64,000 bases of DNA from Pseudoalteromonas sp. S2755 (GCF_005886535.1 NZ_PNDS01000034.1:27482-91481); one strand, 5' to 3'; counted from the stretch's first letter, positions 16,939 through 26,694 are shown. Numbers and translations: made by a program. Notes: generated by a model not told the origin, from the sequence alone.

Positions 16939-17727
16939 ATGAATCCGGCATTGTGGATAAGTAAAACAGGCTTAGATGCTCAGCAAACTGATATTTCAGT
17001 TATTTCGAACAACTTGGCAAACGCCAGTACCGTCGGCTACAAAAAGAGTCGCGCGATATTCGAAGACTTACTGTATCAAAACATCAATCAGCCAGGTGGC
17101 CGCAGCTCTCAAGATACAGAACTACCATCGGGCTTAATGCTTGGTGCAGGTGCCAAAGTGGTTGCTAACCAAAAGAACTTTTCTCAAGGCAATATGTTAA
17201 GTACCGAAAACTCTTTGGATTGGATGATCCAAGGTCCGGGCTTTTTTGAGATTCAGATGCCAGATGGTACAACCGCGTATTCAAGAAACGGTCAGTTCAC
17301 GACGGATGAAGAAGGTCGAATTGTTACCTCAGGTGCGGGTTTTCCAGTGTTACCTGAGATGAACGTACCCGACGATGCACAGTCAATTACTATTTCTCAA
17401 GATGGTGAAGTATCGGTGCGCGTTGCAGGACAAGCTGAAAACGTTGTTATCGGACAGTTGACGATCAGTGACTTTATTAATCCATCAGGTCTTGAACCGA
17501 TTGGGCAGAACTTGTACACAGAAACGGCGGTAAGTGGAGCACCTGTGCAAGGTAACCCAAGCGTTGAAGGTTTAGGTAAGATTGTGCAAGGCGCACTTGA
17601 AACGTCAAACGTTAACGTGACCGAAGAACTTGTAAATCTAATCGAAACACAACGCGTTTATGAAATGAACTCAAAAGTGATTTCAACGGTAGATCAGATG
17701 CTGAGCTACATTAATCAACAGCTGTAA
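16939..17727 (+). CDS. flgG: FlgG, distal rod protein
   Basis: A 262-residue protein, the usual length for FlgG. The conserved N terminus (SNNLANASTVGYKKSRAIFE) and the stretch AYSRNGQFTTDEEGRIV are typical, and the closing helix VTEELVNLIETQRVYEMNSK is the paired core motif. FlgG forms the distal rod that crosses the periplasm through the L and P rings. It is co-transcribed with flgF and flgH (gap of 16 bases to flgH). Confidence 0.97.
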   Translation: MNPALWISKTGLDAQQTDISVISNNLANASTVGYKKSRAIFEDLLYQNINQPGGRSSQDTELPSGLMLGAGAKVVANQKNFSQGNMLSTENSLDWMIQGPGFFEIQMPDGTTAYSRNGQFTTDEEGRIVTSGAGFPVLPEMNVPDDAQSITISQDGEVSVRVAGQAENVVIGQLTISDFINPSGLEPIGQNLYTETAVSGAPVQGNPSVEGLGKIVQGALETSNVNVTEELVNLIETQRVYEMNSKVISTVDQMLSYINQQL

Positions 17728-17743
17728 TTGGGTAGGGGGTATT

Positions 17744-18427
17744 ATGCGTGCATTATATTTAGCCATCGTAACGGTCGCTGCATTATCTGGATGTAGTACA
17801 ACACAAAATAAAAATGTGGTGCGTGACGATCCGTATTATGCACCTATCTATCCCGAGGATAATCAAGCCCAAATGGTAGCAACAGGGTCATTGTTTAATA
17901 CGCAGTTTTCCAATGATCTTTATGCGGATAAAAAAGCGTTGAGAGTCGGTGATATTATCACCATCGTACTCAGAGAAACGACTCAGGCAACCAAAGCTGC
18001 AAATTCTGAGCTGGATAAATCCAGTGATTCGAGCCTAGATCCTGTGATTGGTCTAGGTGGCAACGCCATTAATATCGGAAAAGAAGCAATTCAGTTTGGT
18101 GCTAAATCTAGCTCTTCTTTTTCTGGTGACTCGAAGTCTAATCAGTCCAACAGCTTATTTGGTAATATTTCAGTTAATGTCACCCGAGTATTGCCTAACG
18201 GTAATTTAGTGATCCGCGGCGAGAAGTGGTTAACCCTTAACACCGGCGAGGAATTTATTCGCTTAGAAGGGTTAGTAAGGCCTCAGGATGTAACGGCAGA
18301 TAACACGGTTGAGTCCAATCGAGTGGCAAATGCCAGAATTCAATATTCGGGTAAAGGCGATCAACAAGAAGTACAAAGTGCAGGTTGGTTAACGAGTTTC
18401 TTTATGAGCGCGCTGATGCCGTTTTAA
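17744..18427 (+). CDS. flgH: FlgH, L-ring lipoprotein
   Basis: A 227-residue lipoprotein; the signal peptide ends in the lipobox LSGC near residue 18. The segments [19 protein letters not shown] and [24 protein letters not shown] are FlgH hallmarks. FlgH forms the L ring in the outer membrane, the bushing for the rod. The gene begins 16 bases after flgG and ends just before flgI. Confidence 0.96.
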   Translation: MRALYLAIVTVAALSGCSTTQNKNVVRDDPYYAPIYPEDNQAQMVATGSLFNTQFSNDLYADKKALRVGDIITIVLRETTQATKAANSELDKSSDSSLDPVIGLGGNAINIGKEAIQFGAKSSSSFSGDSKSNQSNSLFGNISVNVTRVLPNGNLVIRGEKWLTLNTGEEFIRLEGLVRPQDVTADNTVESNRVANARIQYSGKGDQQEVQSAGWLTSFFMSALMPF

Positions 18428-18437
18428 GGTGCTGAAA

Positions 18438-19547
18438 ATGAACAATATGCTTAAGAATATTTTGCTTATCGGTGCGGCCATTACGTTGGTTGGTTTTTCT
18501 TCTTTGGCTTCTGCTGAGCGAGTTAAAGACGTCAGTATGGTTGAAGGTGTTCGTTCAAACCAACTGGTTGGCTACGGCCTAGTTGTAGGCTTGCCTGGTA
18601 CCGGTGAGCAAACCAGATTTACCGAGCAAAGCTTTAAAGCGATGTTGAATAGCTTTGGGATCACGATGCCCGCAAGCTTAAAGCCAAAAATTAAAAATGT
18701 CGCGGCTGTTGCAGTTCACGCTGACTTGCCACCTTTTGTTAAACCCGGCCAAACTATTGACGTTACTGTGTCATCTATTGGTAGTGCTGGTAGCTTACGA
18801 GGCGGCACGTTACTTCAGACCTTTCTTAAAGGGGTTGATGGTAATGTATATGCAATCGCGCAAGGTAGTTTGATTGTTGGTGGTTTGGGCGCCGATGGTG
18901 CTGATGGGAGTCGAGTTGTGATCAACACCCCGACTGTAGGCCGCGTGGCAAATGGCGCGACAGTGGAGCGAGCGGTACCAAGTCCGTTTACTCAGGGTGA
19001 TTACATCACCTTTAACTTGAATAGACCTGATTTTACGACCGCAAAACGCTTGGCCGACACTATCAATGGTCTTGTTGGACCAAACAGTGCTAAACCTATG
19101 GATGCAGCTTCAGTTCGAGTAATTGCACCAAGAGATCCGTCTCAGCGCGTTGCTTACTTGTCTACGCTAGAGAACCTTGAATTCAAACCAGCGGATACCG
19201 CCGCGAAGATCATCGTTAACTCGCGCACTGGCACTATCGTTATCGGCAAAAATGTCAAGTTACAGCCTGCGGCAATTACTCACGGTGGCCTTACCGTAAC
19301 AATAGCTGAGCAGCAAAATGTGTCACAACCTAATGCACTGGCGAATGGCGAAACAACAGTGACGCAGCAAAGCATTATTGATGTAAACCAGGATGACTCT
19401 CGAGCGTTTGTGTTTGACCCAGGCGTGAGCCTTGATGACTTGGTTAGGGCAATTAACCAGGTTGGCGCAGCACCTGGCGATTTAATGGCGATCCTTGAAG
19501 CGCTAAAAGAAGCAGGCGCGATAAATGGTCAATTAGTCGTCATTTGA
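18438..19547 (+). CDS. flgI: FlgI, P-ring protein
   Basis: A 369-residue periplasmic protein with signal peptide (ending SLASA). The opening [20 protein letters not shown] and the motif [19 protein letters not shown] are diagnostic of FlgI. It forms the P ring in the peptidoglycan layer with help from FlgA. The ATG at 18438 is preferred over a GTG at 18429 because AAGGTG lies six bases upstream of it. The gene closes the flgFGHI unit; a terminator follows 24 bases after the stop. Confidence 0.95.
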   Translation: MNNMLKNILLIGAAITLVGFSSLASAERVKDVSMVEGVRSNQLVGYGLVVGLPGTGEQTRFTEQSFKAMLNSFGITMPASLKPKIKNVAAVAVHADLPPFVKPGQTIDVTVSSIGSAGSLRGGTLLQTFLKGVDGNVYAIAQGSLIVGGLGADGADGSRVVINTPTVGRVANGATVERAVPSPFTQGDYITFNLNRPDFTTAKRLADTINGLVGPNSAKPMDAASVRVIAPRDPSQRVAYLSTLENLEFKPADTAAKIIVNSRTGTIVIGKNVKLQPAAITHGGLTVTIAEQQNVSQPNALANGETTVTQQSIIDVNQDDSRAFVFDPGVSLDDLVRAINQVGAAPGDLMAILEALKEAGAINGQLVVI

Positions 19548-19571
19548 TGTTCCATTATTAATCAACTAGTT

Positions 19572-19598
19572 AGCCCCACAGTTGTGGGGCTTTTTTTT
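19572..19598 (+). terminator. Rho-independent terminator after flgI
   Basis: A perfect eight-base stem (AGCCCCAC at 19572-19579 and GTGGGGCT at 19584-19591), a four-base loop and a run of eight T ending at 19598. The last T of the run is also the first base of the next promoter's TGGC. Confidence 0.9.
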
Positions 19599-19612
19599 GG
19601 CTCGGATTTTGC
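19598..19612 (+). promoter_or_regulatory. Sigma-54 promoter for flgJKL
   Basis: TGGC, seven bases, TTGC, directly joined to the T tract of the flgI terminator. It lies about 43 bases before the flgJ ATG. The compact terminator-promoter cassette splits flgJKL from flgFGHI. Confidence 0.82.
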
Positions 19613-19655
19613 ATTTCTATTTGTATAGTTATTAACGTCAAACAGTGCTGAGTGT

Positions 19656-20630
19656 ATGAACACCGACCAATTGAAAAATCAAAGCTTTTTTGACCTAGGA
19701 AACCTTGATTCGATCCGTAAAGAGGCGCTGAAAGGTGCTGGCGATCAAGGTGCCTCAGATCAGGCATTGAAGAAGGCGGCACAACAGTTTGAGTCTATCT
19801 TTACGCAAATGTTGTTACAAAGTATGCGTAAAGCGAATGAGGCGTTAGAGGATAAAGACAGTCCATTTAACTCTAGTGGTGTCAAATTTTTTGAAGAAAT
19901 GCATGATCAGCAACTTTCGATGCACTTATCTGAGCAGGGCAGCTTAGGACTTGCAGATCTGATTGTGCAGCAGTTGTCTCCAAATTCTGAAAAGTATAAG
20001 CCTGCCTCAGTAATGAGAGCTGACGGCGATATTTCCTTTAAAAAACAGGTGACAGCGAGTGAGAGTGTGAATAAACCCGAACCGCATGCTGTCAAAGTAA
20101 AGGCGGATACCTCAAGCGATGAACAAACAGGTTTTAGTTCTCCTGAGGAATTCGTCGACAGAATATGGGAATACGCTCAAAGTGCTGCGAAAAAGCTTGG
20201 CTTGAACCCTGCGGTAATGGTTGCACAAGCTGCACTGGAAACCGGTTGGGGTAAACACATCATCAGCAAAAAAGATGGTAGTAGCAGTTTTAACCTATTC
20301 AATATCAAAGCGGATAGCCGCTGGAGTGGTGAAAGCGCCAGAAAATCGACACTTGAATTTGAGCAAGGGGTTCCGGTGCAAAAGCAAGCTGATTTCCGTG
20401 CTTACAAGTCGCTAGAACAAAGCTTTGATGATTATGTCAGTTTTCTAAAAGGTAATCCGAGATACGAGCAAGCCTTAAATAAGGCTGGTGATAGTCATGC
20501 TTATTTAAGTGAGCTTCAAAATGCAGGCTATGCGACCGATCCGAATTATGCCAACAAAATTAAGTCAGTTTTAAAGCGTATTGATGTATCCGATTTCTTA
20601 TCCGGTGCGCTAACAAAGGGAGTCAGATGA
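19656..20630 (+). CDS. flgJ: FlgJ, rod cap and peptidoglycan hydrolase
   Basis: A 324-residue two-domain protein. The N-terminal rod-capping domain (about residues 30-110) contains AAQQFESIFTQMLLQSMRKAN. A polar linker leads to a GH73 glucosaminidase domain (about 160-310), where AALETGWGK places the predicted catalytic Glu at residue 195. FlgJ caps the growing rod and opens the cell wall for it. It has a separate sigma-54 promoter. flgK starts one base after its stop. Confidence 0.95.
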   Translation: MNTDQLKNQSFFDLGNLDSIRKEALKGAGDQGASDQALKKAAQQFESIFTQMLLQSMRKANEALEDKDSPFNSSGVKFFEEMHDQQLSMHLSEQGSLGLADLIVQQLSPNSEKYKPASVMRADGDISFKKQVTASESVNKPEPHAVKVKADTSSDEQTGFSSPEEFVDRIWEYAQSAAKKLGLNPAVMVAQAALETGWGKHIISKKDGSSSFNLFNIKADSRWSGESARKSTLEFEQGVPVQKQADFRAYKSLEQSFDDYVSFLKGNPRYEQALNKAGDSHAYLSELQNAGYATDPNYANKIKSVLKRIDVSDFLSGALTKGVR

Positions 20631-20631
20631 G

Positions 20632-22644
20632 ATGTCATTTGATCTATTAAATATTGGTGCTGCAGGGGTTAGGGCTAACTCCGAGTTATTACAAACCACC
20701 AGTAAAAACATTGCTAACCTAAATACCAAAGGGTATATCCGTGAACGGACTGAGCACGGAACTATGATAGGTGGCATGGTTGGCCGTGGTGAAACCGTGC
20801 GTTTACTCAACCAATTCGCGCAGCAGCAATTAAATCGTGATATTTCTAATCAGTCTTACTATGAACAGTTTGTCACTGAAGCAAGCCGCGTTGATACGCT
20901 ATTTGCTCAAGACTCAAACAGTCTGAGTAAGAGCATCAACTCGATGTTTAATAATTTACAAAGCGCGATTAACTTACCTTCGTCGACAACTAACCGCTCT
21001 TTATTTATGACGGGCGCTCAAGGTCTAGTCGATCAAATGGATAGATTGTCAGGTATTGTTGTTGATCAAAACAGTATTGTGAATGAGCAATTGGATATTT
21101 TCTCGGAAGAAGCTAATAACCTCGTTCAAAAAATAAGTGAATTAAATAAGCAAGTAGCGAGTAAATCTGCACTTAATCTAAATAATGTCGATCACAGCGT
21201 GCTAAATGAGCGAGATCAAGCAATTAAAGAGCTTGCTGAACTCGTAGATATAGAAACACTCGACGGTGAAAATGGCGAAAAGCTCGTATTTTTAGGCACT
21301 GGAGACGCGCTTGTGATGCAAGGTGGTGCTTTTAATTTATTTGCGATGAAAGGCAACCCAGATCCCAACCATAAAGAGCTAATTCTAGACATTAAAGATA
21401 AAAATGTTGTGCAACTCGAGTTAGATAGCGGCAGTTTGAAAGGTAAAATCGGCGGGTTACTGGCATTTAGAGATGAAGTGTTGATCCCAGCACAGAACCA
21501 ACTAGGTCAAATTGGCCTCGCATTGGCAGATGCTTTTAATCAGCAAAATAGATTGGGAATGGACTTAGATGGCAATATAGGGGGAGACTTATTTAAGATC
21601 CCTACCGTGGGCGGCTTTGCTTACAGCGAGAATACAGGCACCGCAGCGCTTACGGCAACACTTGAGCCTGGGCGCGGCAATGAGTTGCCAGCTACCGATT
21701 TTCAAGTTACTTATACCAGTGCAACAACCGTTGAAATAACAGCTGTAGATGCCAAAGGCAATCCTATCGGTACGCCGACGACTGGTAATATCGCAGGTGG
21801 AGTCATCACGGGAACGGGCGATTATTTTGGCTTACAAATGAACGTAACTGGTAGTGGTGCAACAGGTGATAGATTTCTTGTGAAATTAAATCAACAGGCC
21901 GCAACCGGATTGGAGCTTGCAACTCAACGACCAGAAGCACTTGCATTAGCGTCACCAATTCGTACTGAAAAATCAGCAGACAATAATGGTACGGCAACCA
22001 TCTCAGCTGGGGTTGTTACTGATACTGACCCAGCGACCAGTGCTTTTACAGCTGGAACGCCGCCAACCTTGAATGATGGTCCCTATACTTTGACTAAAAC
22101 AGCCAATGCTAACGAATATACGTTAACCAGTAATTCAGGTACAACGCATACCTTTACGGCTCCTGCGAATGGCAAAGATATACTGTCTACAGTGGGAGCA
22201 GCGCCAGCACCTTTTAATAATCTTGGCTTCACTTTCGATATTGAGGGTACACCGAACACCGGTGACAGTTTCGAGATTAGTTTTAACACCGGTGGCTTTG
22301 ATGACAACCGTAATGGTGCGGCGCTTGATGGTCTGAAATCGTCGGATTTAGTTAGACAAAATCTAGAGTCTACAGGTAGTACTGAGAGCCATAAAACCTT
22401 TAATGAAGCGTACGCTGATATTGTCACTGGTGTAGGGGTTATTACCAATCAAGCGAAAACTAATAGCGCGGCATTCGAAGCGCTGGCCAATCAGTCAAGT
22501 GCTTGGTTTGAGTCTCTTTCGGGCGTGAACCTAGATGAAGAAGCGGCCAACTTGTTACGTTTTCAGCAATCTTACTCTGCTTCTGCGCAAGTCATTTCAG
22601 CAGCAAGAACCGTGTTCGATACCTTATTAAGTGCAGCGAGGTAA
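20632..22644 (+). CDS. flgK: FlgK, hook-filament junction protein
   Basis: A 670-residue protein. The N terminus contains TSKNIANLNTKGYIRERTEH and the C terminus ANLLRFQQSYSASAQVISAARTVFDTLL, the paired core of hook-associated protein 1. The large middle region is rich in T, G, N and A, variable and longer than in enteric FlgK. It joins hook and filament and is chaperoned by FlgN. It sits directly between flgJ and flgL in one unit. Confidence 0.95.
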   Translation: MSFDLLNIGAAGVRANSELLQTTSKNIANLNTKGYIRERTEHGTMIGGMVGRGETVRLLNQFAQQQLNRDISNQSYYEQFVTEASRVDTLFAQDSNSLSKSINSMFNNLQSAINLPSSTTNRSLFMTGAQGLVDQMDRLSGIVVDQNSIVNEQLDIFSEEANNLVQKISELNKQVASKSALNLNNVDHSVLNERDQAIKELAELVDIETLDGENGEKLVFLGTGDALVMQGGAFNLFAMKGNPDPNHKELILDIKDKNVVQLELDSGSLKGKIGGLLAFRDEVLIPAQNQLGQIGLALADAFNQQNRLGMDLDGNIGGDLFKIPTVGGFAYSENTGTAALTATLEPGRGNELPATDFQVTYTSATTVEITAVDAKGNPIGTPTTGNIAGGVITGTGDYFGLQMNVTGSGATGDRFLVKLNQQAATGLELATQRPEALALASPIRTEKSADNNGTATISAGVVTDTDPATSAFTAGTPPTLNDGPYTLTKTANANEYTLTSNSGTTHTFTAPANGKDILSTVGAAPAPFNNLGFTFDIEGTPNTGDSFEISFNTGGFDDNRNGAALDGLKSSDLVRQNLESTGSTESHKTFNEAYADIVTGVGVITNQAKTNSAAFEALANQSSAWFESLSGVNLDEEAANLLRFQQSYSASAQVISAARTVFDTLLSAAR

Positions 22645-22646
22645 TT

Positions 22647-23882
22647 ATGCGTTTATCTCAAAATCAAATTTTTAATTCTAATCTTAATTCTATTTTGCGT
22701 AATCAGCAGGACGTGAATAAAGCAACACAGCAGCTGAACACGCAAAAGCGGGTACTGAGTGCTTCTGATGATGCTTCAGCGACTGCTAGAGCCATGCTTT
22801 TTGACGACCGTATCCAAGCAAACGACCAGTTTACTAAGAACCTGACTATGTTGTCTTCGAGATTAGATACTCAAGAGTCAGTACTAGAAAATATTAAAAC
22901 GGCTATCGATAGTGCTTACGCGAAGTCTATACAGGCAGGTAATGGTGGGCTATCCGATGTTGACCGCCAAGCAATCGCTGATGAGTTAGAGTCCATCCAA
23001 GATACTATTTTGGATTTAATGAACTCAAAAAGTGAAGATGGTAAGTTTATATTTTCCGGCTACCAAGATAATACGCAAACCTACAGCTTTGATTCTGCCA
23101 CTGGAAAGTACGTATATAACGGTGACCAAGGACAACACAAAATAAAAGTTTCTGAGGGCGTCGAAATACGTTCCAGTGATAACGGTTTTGATGTGTTCGA
23201 AAGTGCAGAGAAGCGACTGAATATTACTTCAAACACAGGTGTGGTTTCTGGTGGTATTACATCGGCCTCCGTCTATGTGGACGAACAAGGGGTTTTTGAT
23301 AAGTTTCATAAGGCAAATTACAACGCTGATCCTAGTGCGCCTGCAGGTGCAAACACCTTTGACTTAGTCGTGACAGCGGGTACGCCAAATACTTACCAGC
23401 TTGAGCAGGGAGGTACGGTTATTTCAACCGGTAGCTTTGAAGGTAATTCGGTCAAAGTAGCAGGTATGGAATTTAAATATGAAGGTACTGGTTCCGGTCA
23501 AATCAGCTTTGATTTAGAAAAGCCTCAGAAAGAAAATATTCTAAATACGTTAGAATCTATGATTACGTCATTGAGAGACACTAGTATTACGGGTGATGAT
23601 TACAAACAGGTACTTGCAGATGGGATCTCTGGACTAGACAATGCCAAAATCAAGATATCACAAGGGCAAGCAGGACTCGGCGGCAGGTTAAATGCTGCAA
23701 AGCTTGTATCTGATGCAAATTCAGACTTGGACGTTGATAACAAAGCGAATAAAGCGGCTTTAATAGAGGTCGATTTTTATTCAGCGATTTCAGAGCTCAC
23801 CAAGCATGAAACTGCGCTGCAGGCCTCTCAGGCAACATTTGGCCGCCTAACTAATCTTTCTCTATTAGACTATATTCGTTAA
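22647..23882 (+). CDS. flgL: FlgL, hook-filament junction protein
   Basis: A 411-residue protein with flagellin-like ends: NLNSILRNQQDVNKATQQLN at the N terminus and LQASQATFGRLTNLSLLDYI at the C terminus, the usual FlgL pattern. The middle holds FIFSGYQDNTQTY, a common FlgL segment. It forms the second junction layer between FlgK and the filament. It follows flgK by two bases. A weak hairpin (CGGCC/GGCCG at 23887-23902) comes five bases after the stop. Confidence 0.94.
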   Translation: MRLSQNQIFNSNLNSILRNQQDVNKATQQLNTQKRVLSASDDASATARAMLFDDRIQANDQFTKNLTMLSSRLDTQESVLENIKTAIDSAYAKSIQAGNGGLSDVDRQAIADELESIQDTILDLMNSKSEDGKFIFSGYQDNTQTYSFDSATGKYVYNGDQGQHKIKVSEGVEIRSSDNGFDVFESAEKRLNITSNTGVVSGGITSASVYVDEQGVFDKFHKANYNADPSAPAGANTFDLVVTAGTPNTYQLEQGGTVISTGSFEGNSVKVAGMEFKYEGTGSGQISFDLEKPQKENILNTLESMITSLRDTSITGDDYKQVLADGISGLDNAKIKISQGQAGLGGRLNAAKLVSDANSDLDVDNKANKAALIEVDFYSAISELTKHETALQASQATFGRLTNLSLLDYIR

Positions 23883-24199
23883 AAGGCGGCCTTTACGGGC
23901 CGTTTACTCTCACACTGCTTTAAACTCAAATCTTCCTCGTAACAAACTGAATAGTAGTAGATTTTCATTCAATTCTCTGATCGTAACCTAGGTGCGTCAA
24001 AACTTTGCCATATTTGTTTGATCAATAATAAAAGCATATAGAAATCATGATGATAATTTTTTTTTTAAAAAAATACTAAAGGAAATTTTTTGCCGACCGA
24101 TAACTTAATTAACCAAGCCGGAGAGTGAAAAACATTCAAAGGTTGGAAAAGAATCTAAGTTTGAGAGTGAAAGACTCGATTTAAAGTGGGAGAACCATC
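23883..24199. other. flgL-flagellin spacer
   Basis: This 317-base AT-rich spacer has no gene. It holds a short GC hairpin after flgL (possible weak terminator), a long T/A tract at 24057-24073, and the sigma-28 promoter of the first flagellin. The transcript would have a leader of roughly 90 bases. Confidence 0.5.
24077..24103 (+). promoter_or_regulatory. Sigma-28 promoter for flagellin 1
   Basis: -35 box TAAAGGAA (24077-24084), 11 bases, -10 box ACCGATAA (24096-24103). It differs from GCCGATAA at one position and has exact spacing, so FliA very probably transcribes the first flagellin. Confidence 0.85.
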
Positions 24200-25162
24200 A
24201 TGGCACTTTATGTAAATACTAACGTAAGTTCATTGAACGCACAAAGACAATTAATGCAATCTGGTAACGCACTAGATACATCATTCAAACGTCTATCATC
24301 AGGTTTTCGTATCAACAGCGCTGCTGATGATGCTGCAGGCCTACAGATTTCTGACCGTTTGAGTTCACAAATCAATGGTCTAAACCAAGGTAACCGTAAC
24401 GCGAACGACGGCATCTCTTTAGCTCAAACTGCTGAAGGTGCGATGGACGAAGTAACGTCAATGTTTCAGCGTATTCGTACTCTAGCTCAACAAGCAGCAA
24501 ATGGTTCGAATACTGATGAAGATCGTCTTGCGATTCAAGAAGAGATCCGTTCTCTGTCTTCAGAGGTTAACCGTGTCGCTGCTGATACGACCTTTGGTGG
24601 TCAAAACTTACTCGATGGTAGTTACTCAGCAAACTTTCAGGTAGGTGCTGATGCGGTCCAAACTATCGGTTTCAGTATGCAAAATGTTGCTGGTACAGCA
24701 AATGATATGCAGGCAAACGGCGGTTTTACACTGTCTGGTATCGCGGGTATCGCAAGTGGAGTAACAGGTGTAGCACTAAGTGCAACAACAGAAACTATCA
24801 GTACAAACATTGGTACTGAAGCTGATGCAAAAGTATTCTCAAATGTATTCACAGCAGGCGGTATTTCAGTATCTTCGCAAGCGAATGCTCAGGCTGTACT
24901 CGCTGGTATGGATAACTTGATTGCGGTAGTTGATAAGAAACGTGCGGAGTTAGGTGCGGTTCAAAACCGATTCCAATCAACAATTCGTAACCAAGCAAAT
25001 ATTTCTGAGAACTTGTCGGCTGCGAAATCACGTATCAAAGATACTGACTTTGCTCAGGAAACTGCAAGCTTAACCAAAATGCAGATCCTTCAACAGGCTA
25101 GCCAAACAATCCTAAGTCAGGCTAACCAACGTCCTCAGGCTGCTTTAAGTCTTCTAGGATAA
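24200..25162 (+). CDS. Flagellin 1
   Basis: A 320-residue flagellin. The N-terminal D0/D1 region (SLNAQRQL, SAADDAAGLQISDRL, ANDGISLAQTAEGAM) and the C-terminal region (NRFQSTIRNQANISENLSAAKSRI to the closing SLLG) are complete. The middle variable part, about residues 165-215, is short and rich in G, A, S and T, with many possible O-glycosylation serines and threonines. It is one of three tandem flagellins and is controlled by sigma-28. GGGAG precedes the ATG. A hairpin follows the stop. Confidence 0.96.
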   Translation: MALYVNTNVSSLNAQRQLMQSGNALDTSFKRLSSGFRINSAADDAAGLQISDRLSSQINGLNQGNRNANDGISLAQTAEGAMDEVTSMFQRIRTLAQQAANGSNTDEDRLAIQEEIRSLSSEVNRVAADTTFGGQNLLDGSYSANFQVGADAVQTIGFSMQNVAGTANDMQANGGFTLSGIAGIASGVTGVALSATTETISTNIGTEADAKVFSNVFTAGGISVSSQANAQAVLAGMDNLIAVVDKKRAELGAVQNRFQSTIRNQANISENLSAAKSRIKDTDFAQETASLTKMQILQQASQTILSQANQRPQAALSLLG

Positions 25163-25177
25163 CAGTTGGAAAGTAAA

Positions 25178-25213
25178 GGTGCCTAAGCCGAATGGGGTAT
25201 TTGCTTAGGCACC
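25178..25213. other. Strong hairpin after flagellin 1
   Basis: A perfect 11-base inverted repeat (GGTGCCTAAGC and GCTTAGGCACC) with a 14-base loop and no T run. It could stabilise the 3' end of the flagellin message rather than terminate it. Confidence 0.6.
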
Positions 25214-25339
25214 GAATTGGATGATAAAGCGGAGGTGCTTAAATCCAATAGCGTTCATTAAAACAATGAACACGTTAACCAAAGCATTAAGTATGCCAAC
25301 TTTATGCTAGAAAAATGACACTCACTCTCAAATTTATCT

Positions 25340-25363
25340 AAAGAGGCCAACTGGCCTCTTTTT
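25340..25363 (+). terminator. Rho-independent terminator after flagellin 1
   Basis: Perfect eight-base stem (AAGAGGCC and GGCCTCTT), four-base loop AACT and five T. It lies 178 bases after the flagellin 1 stop, so the transcript includes the upstream hairpin in its 3' tail. Confidence 0.88.
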
Positions 25364-25512
25364 ATTTCCTTACACTTTGAGCTGAAGCCTCTCCATCCAT
25401 CAAAAAAGCCGCGGCTAGATGCCGAAATGCTAGTTAGTCGCTCCTCGATAAACAAAGTACTTAATACCTATTTTTAAATTCCCTATGTTATTTAATCATA
25501 GCTTTGGATTTT

Positions 25513-25527
25513 TGGCCTGCTATTTGC
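25513..25527 (+). promoter_or_regulatory. Sigma-54 promoter for flagellin 2
   Basis: TGGC, seven bases, TTGC with correct spacing, about 140 bases before the flagellin 2 ATG. In Vibrio, one flagellin gene is also sigma-54-dependent and the others sigma-28-dependent. The rest of this 504-base spacer holds the hairpin and terminator listed above and no gene. Confidence 0.8.
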
Positions 25528-25666
25528 TTGCTACTAGTTACAGTAAATTCTGGCGTCAAAGTGGCAATTGGTTGCCTTAGTTGGTTGAATACCCGATGCA
25601 TAAGTGCCGCTTTGTCATTTAACTATCTATCAATTAGATATTGATTTGACAAAAAGAGAGTGAATT

Positions 25667-26632
25667 ATGGCTTTATATGTAAATACAAATGTTAGTGCTA
25701 TTAATGCACAGAGACAGCTAACTAACTCGGGCAATGAGCTAGATACATCTTTCAAGCGTTTGTCATCTGGTATGCGTATTAATAGTGCTGCTGACGATGC
25801 GGCCGGGTTACAAATCTCCGATCGATTACAATCTCAAATTTTGGGTTTAACCCAAGGGAACCGAAACGCCAATGACGGAATTTCATTGGCTCAGACCGCT
25901 GAAGGGGCAATGGATGAAATCACTTCTATGTTCCAACGTATCCGTACCCTATCTCAACAGGCAGCGAATGGTTCTAACACTGATGAAGATCGCCTAGCCA
26001 TTCAAGAAGAAATTAGACAACTAGCCTCTGAGGTTAATAGGGTAGCGTCTGATACTACTTTTGGTGGACAGAACTTACTTGACGGTTCTTATGCTGCTAA
26101 TTTCCAAGTTGGTGGTGATGCGGTTCAAACTATTGGATTCAGCATGCAATATGTAGGTGCGACAGCAAATAGTTTGGCAGATAATGGTGGCTTCACTCTT
26201 TCAGGGATCGCAGGGGTAGCGAGTGGTGTTTCTGGTGCTGCATTAAGTGCAACAACAGCTACGATTAGTACAAACATTGGTACTGAGGCTGATGCCAAAG
26301 TGTTCTCAAATGTTTTTACGGCAGGAGGGATCTCGGTTTCTTCACAAGCCAATGCACAAGCCGTAATGGCAGGTATGGATGCGCTCATTGCGGTAGTTGA
26401 TAAGAAGCGTGCAGAGTTAGGTGCTGTACAAAACCGATTCCAGTCAACAATACGGAACCAAGCTAATATTTCTGAAAACTTGTCGGCAGCAAAATCGCGA
26501 ATTAAAGATGCTGACTTTGCACTAGAAACAGCCAAATTAACGAAGAATCAGATATTACAGCAAGCAAGTCAGACGATTCTCGGTCAGGCAAATCAGCGTC
26601 CACAAGCGGCACTGAGCCTACTTCAGGGTTAG
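25667..26632 (+). CDS. Flagellin 2, sigma-54-controlled
   Basis: A 321-residue flagellin, close to flagellin 1 across the D0/D1 ends and most of the middle. It differs in the patch YVGATANSLADNGG and ends SLLQG. GAGAG precedes the ATG. It has a sigma-54 promoter, which would make it available earlier than the sigma-28 flagellins and could make it the base of the filament; that order is inferred from Vibrio flaA. The start and length match the other two copies. Confidence 0.95.
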   Translation: MALYVNTNVSAINAQRQLTNSGNELDTSFKRLSSGMRINSAADDAAGLQISDRLQSQILGLTQGNRNANDGISLAQTAEGAMDEITSMFQRIRTLSQQAANGSNTDEDRLAIQEEIRQLASEVNRVASDTTFGGQNLLDGSYAANFQVGGDAVQTIGFSMQYVGATANSLADNGGFTLSGIAGVASGVSGAALSATTATISTNIGTEADAKVFSNVFTAGGISVSSQANAQAVMAGMDALIAVVDKKRAELGAVQNRFQSTIRNQANISENLSAAKSRIKDADFALETAKLTKNQILQQASQTILGQANQRPQAALSLLQG

Positions 26633-26667
26633 AAATGAATAAAAAATAAAAAAATTACAAATAAAGC

Positions 26668-26694
26668 TCAAGCTTTCGCTTTAGCAGCCGATAG
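26668..26694 (+). promoter_or_regulatory. Sigma-28 promoter for flagellin 3
   Basis: -35 box TCAAGCTT (26668-26675), 11 bases, -10 box GCCGATAG (26687-26694). Each box has one or two changes from TAAAGTTT and GCCGATAA. It lies about 100 bases before the ATG. Confidence 0.75.

Noticed and set aside
24057..24073. T/A tract before flagellin 1 as a phase-variation repeat
   Set aside because: It lies upstream of the promoter -35 box and outside any coding frame; no switching effect can be supported from the sequence.
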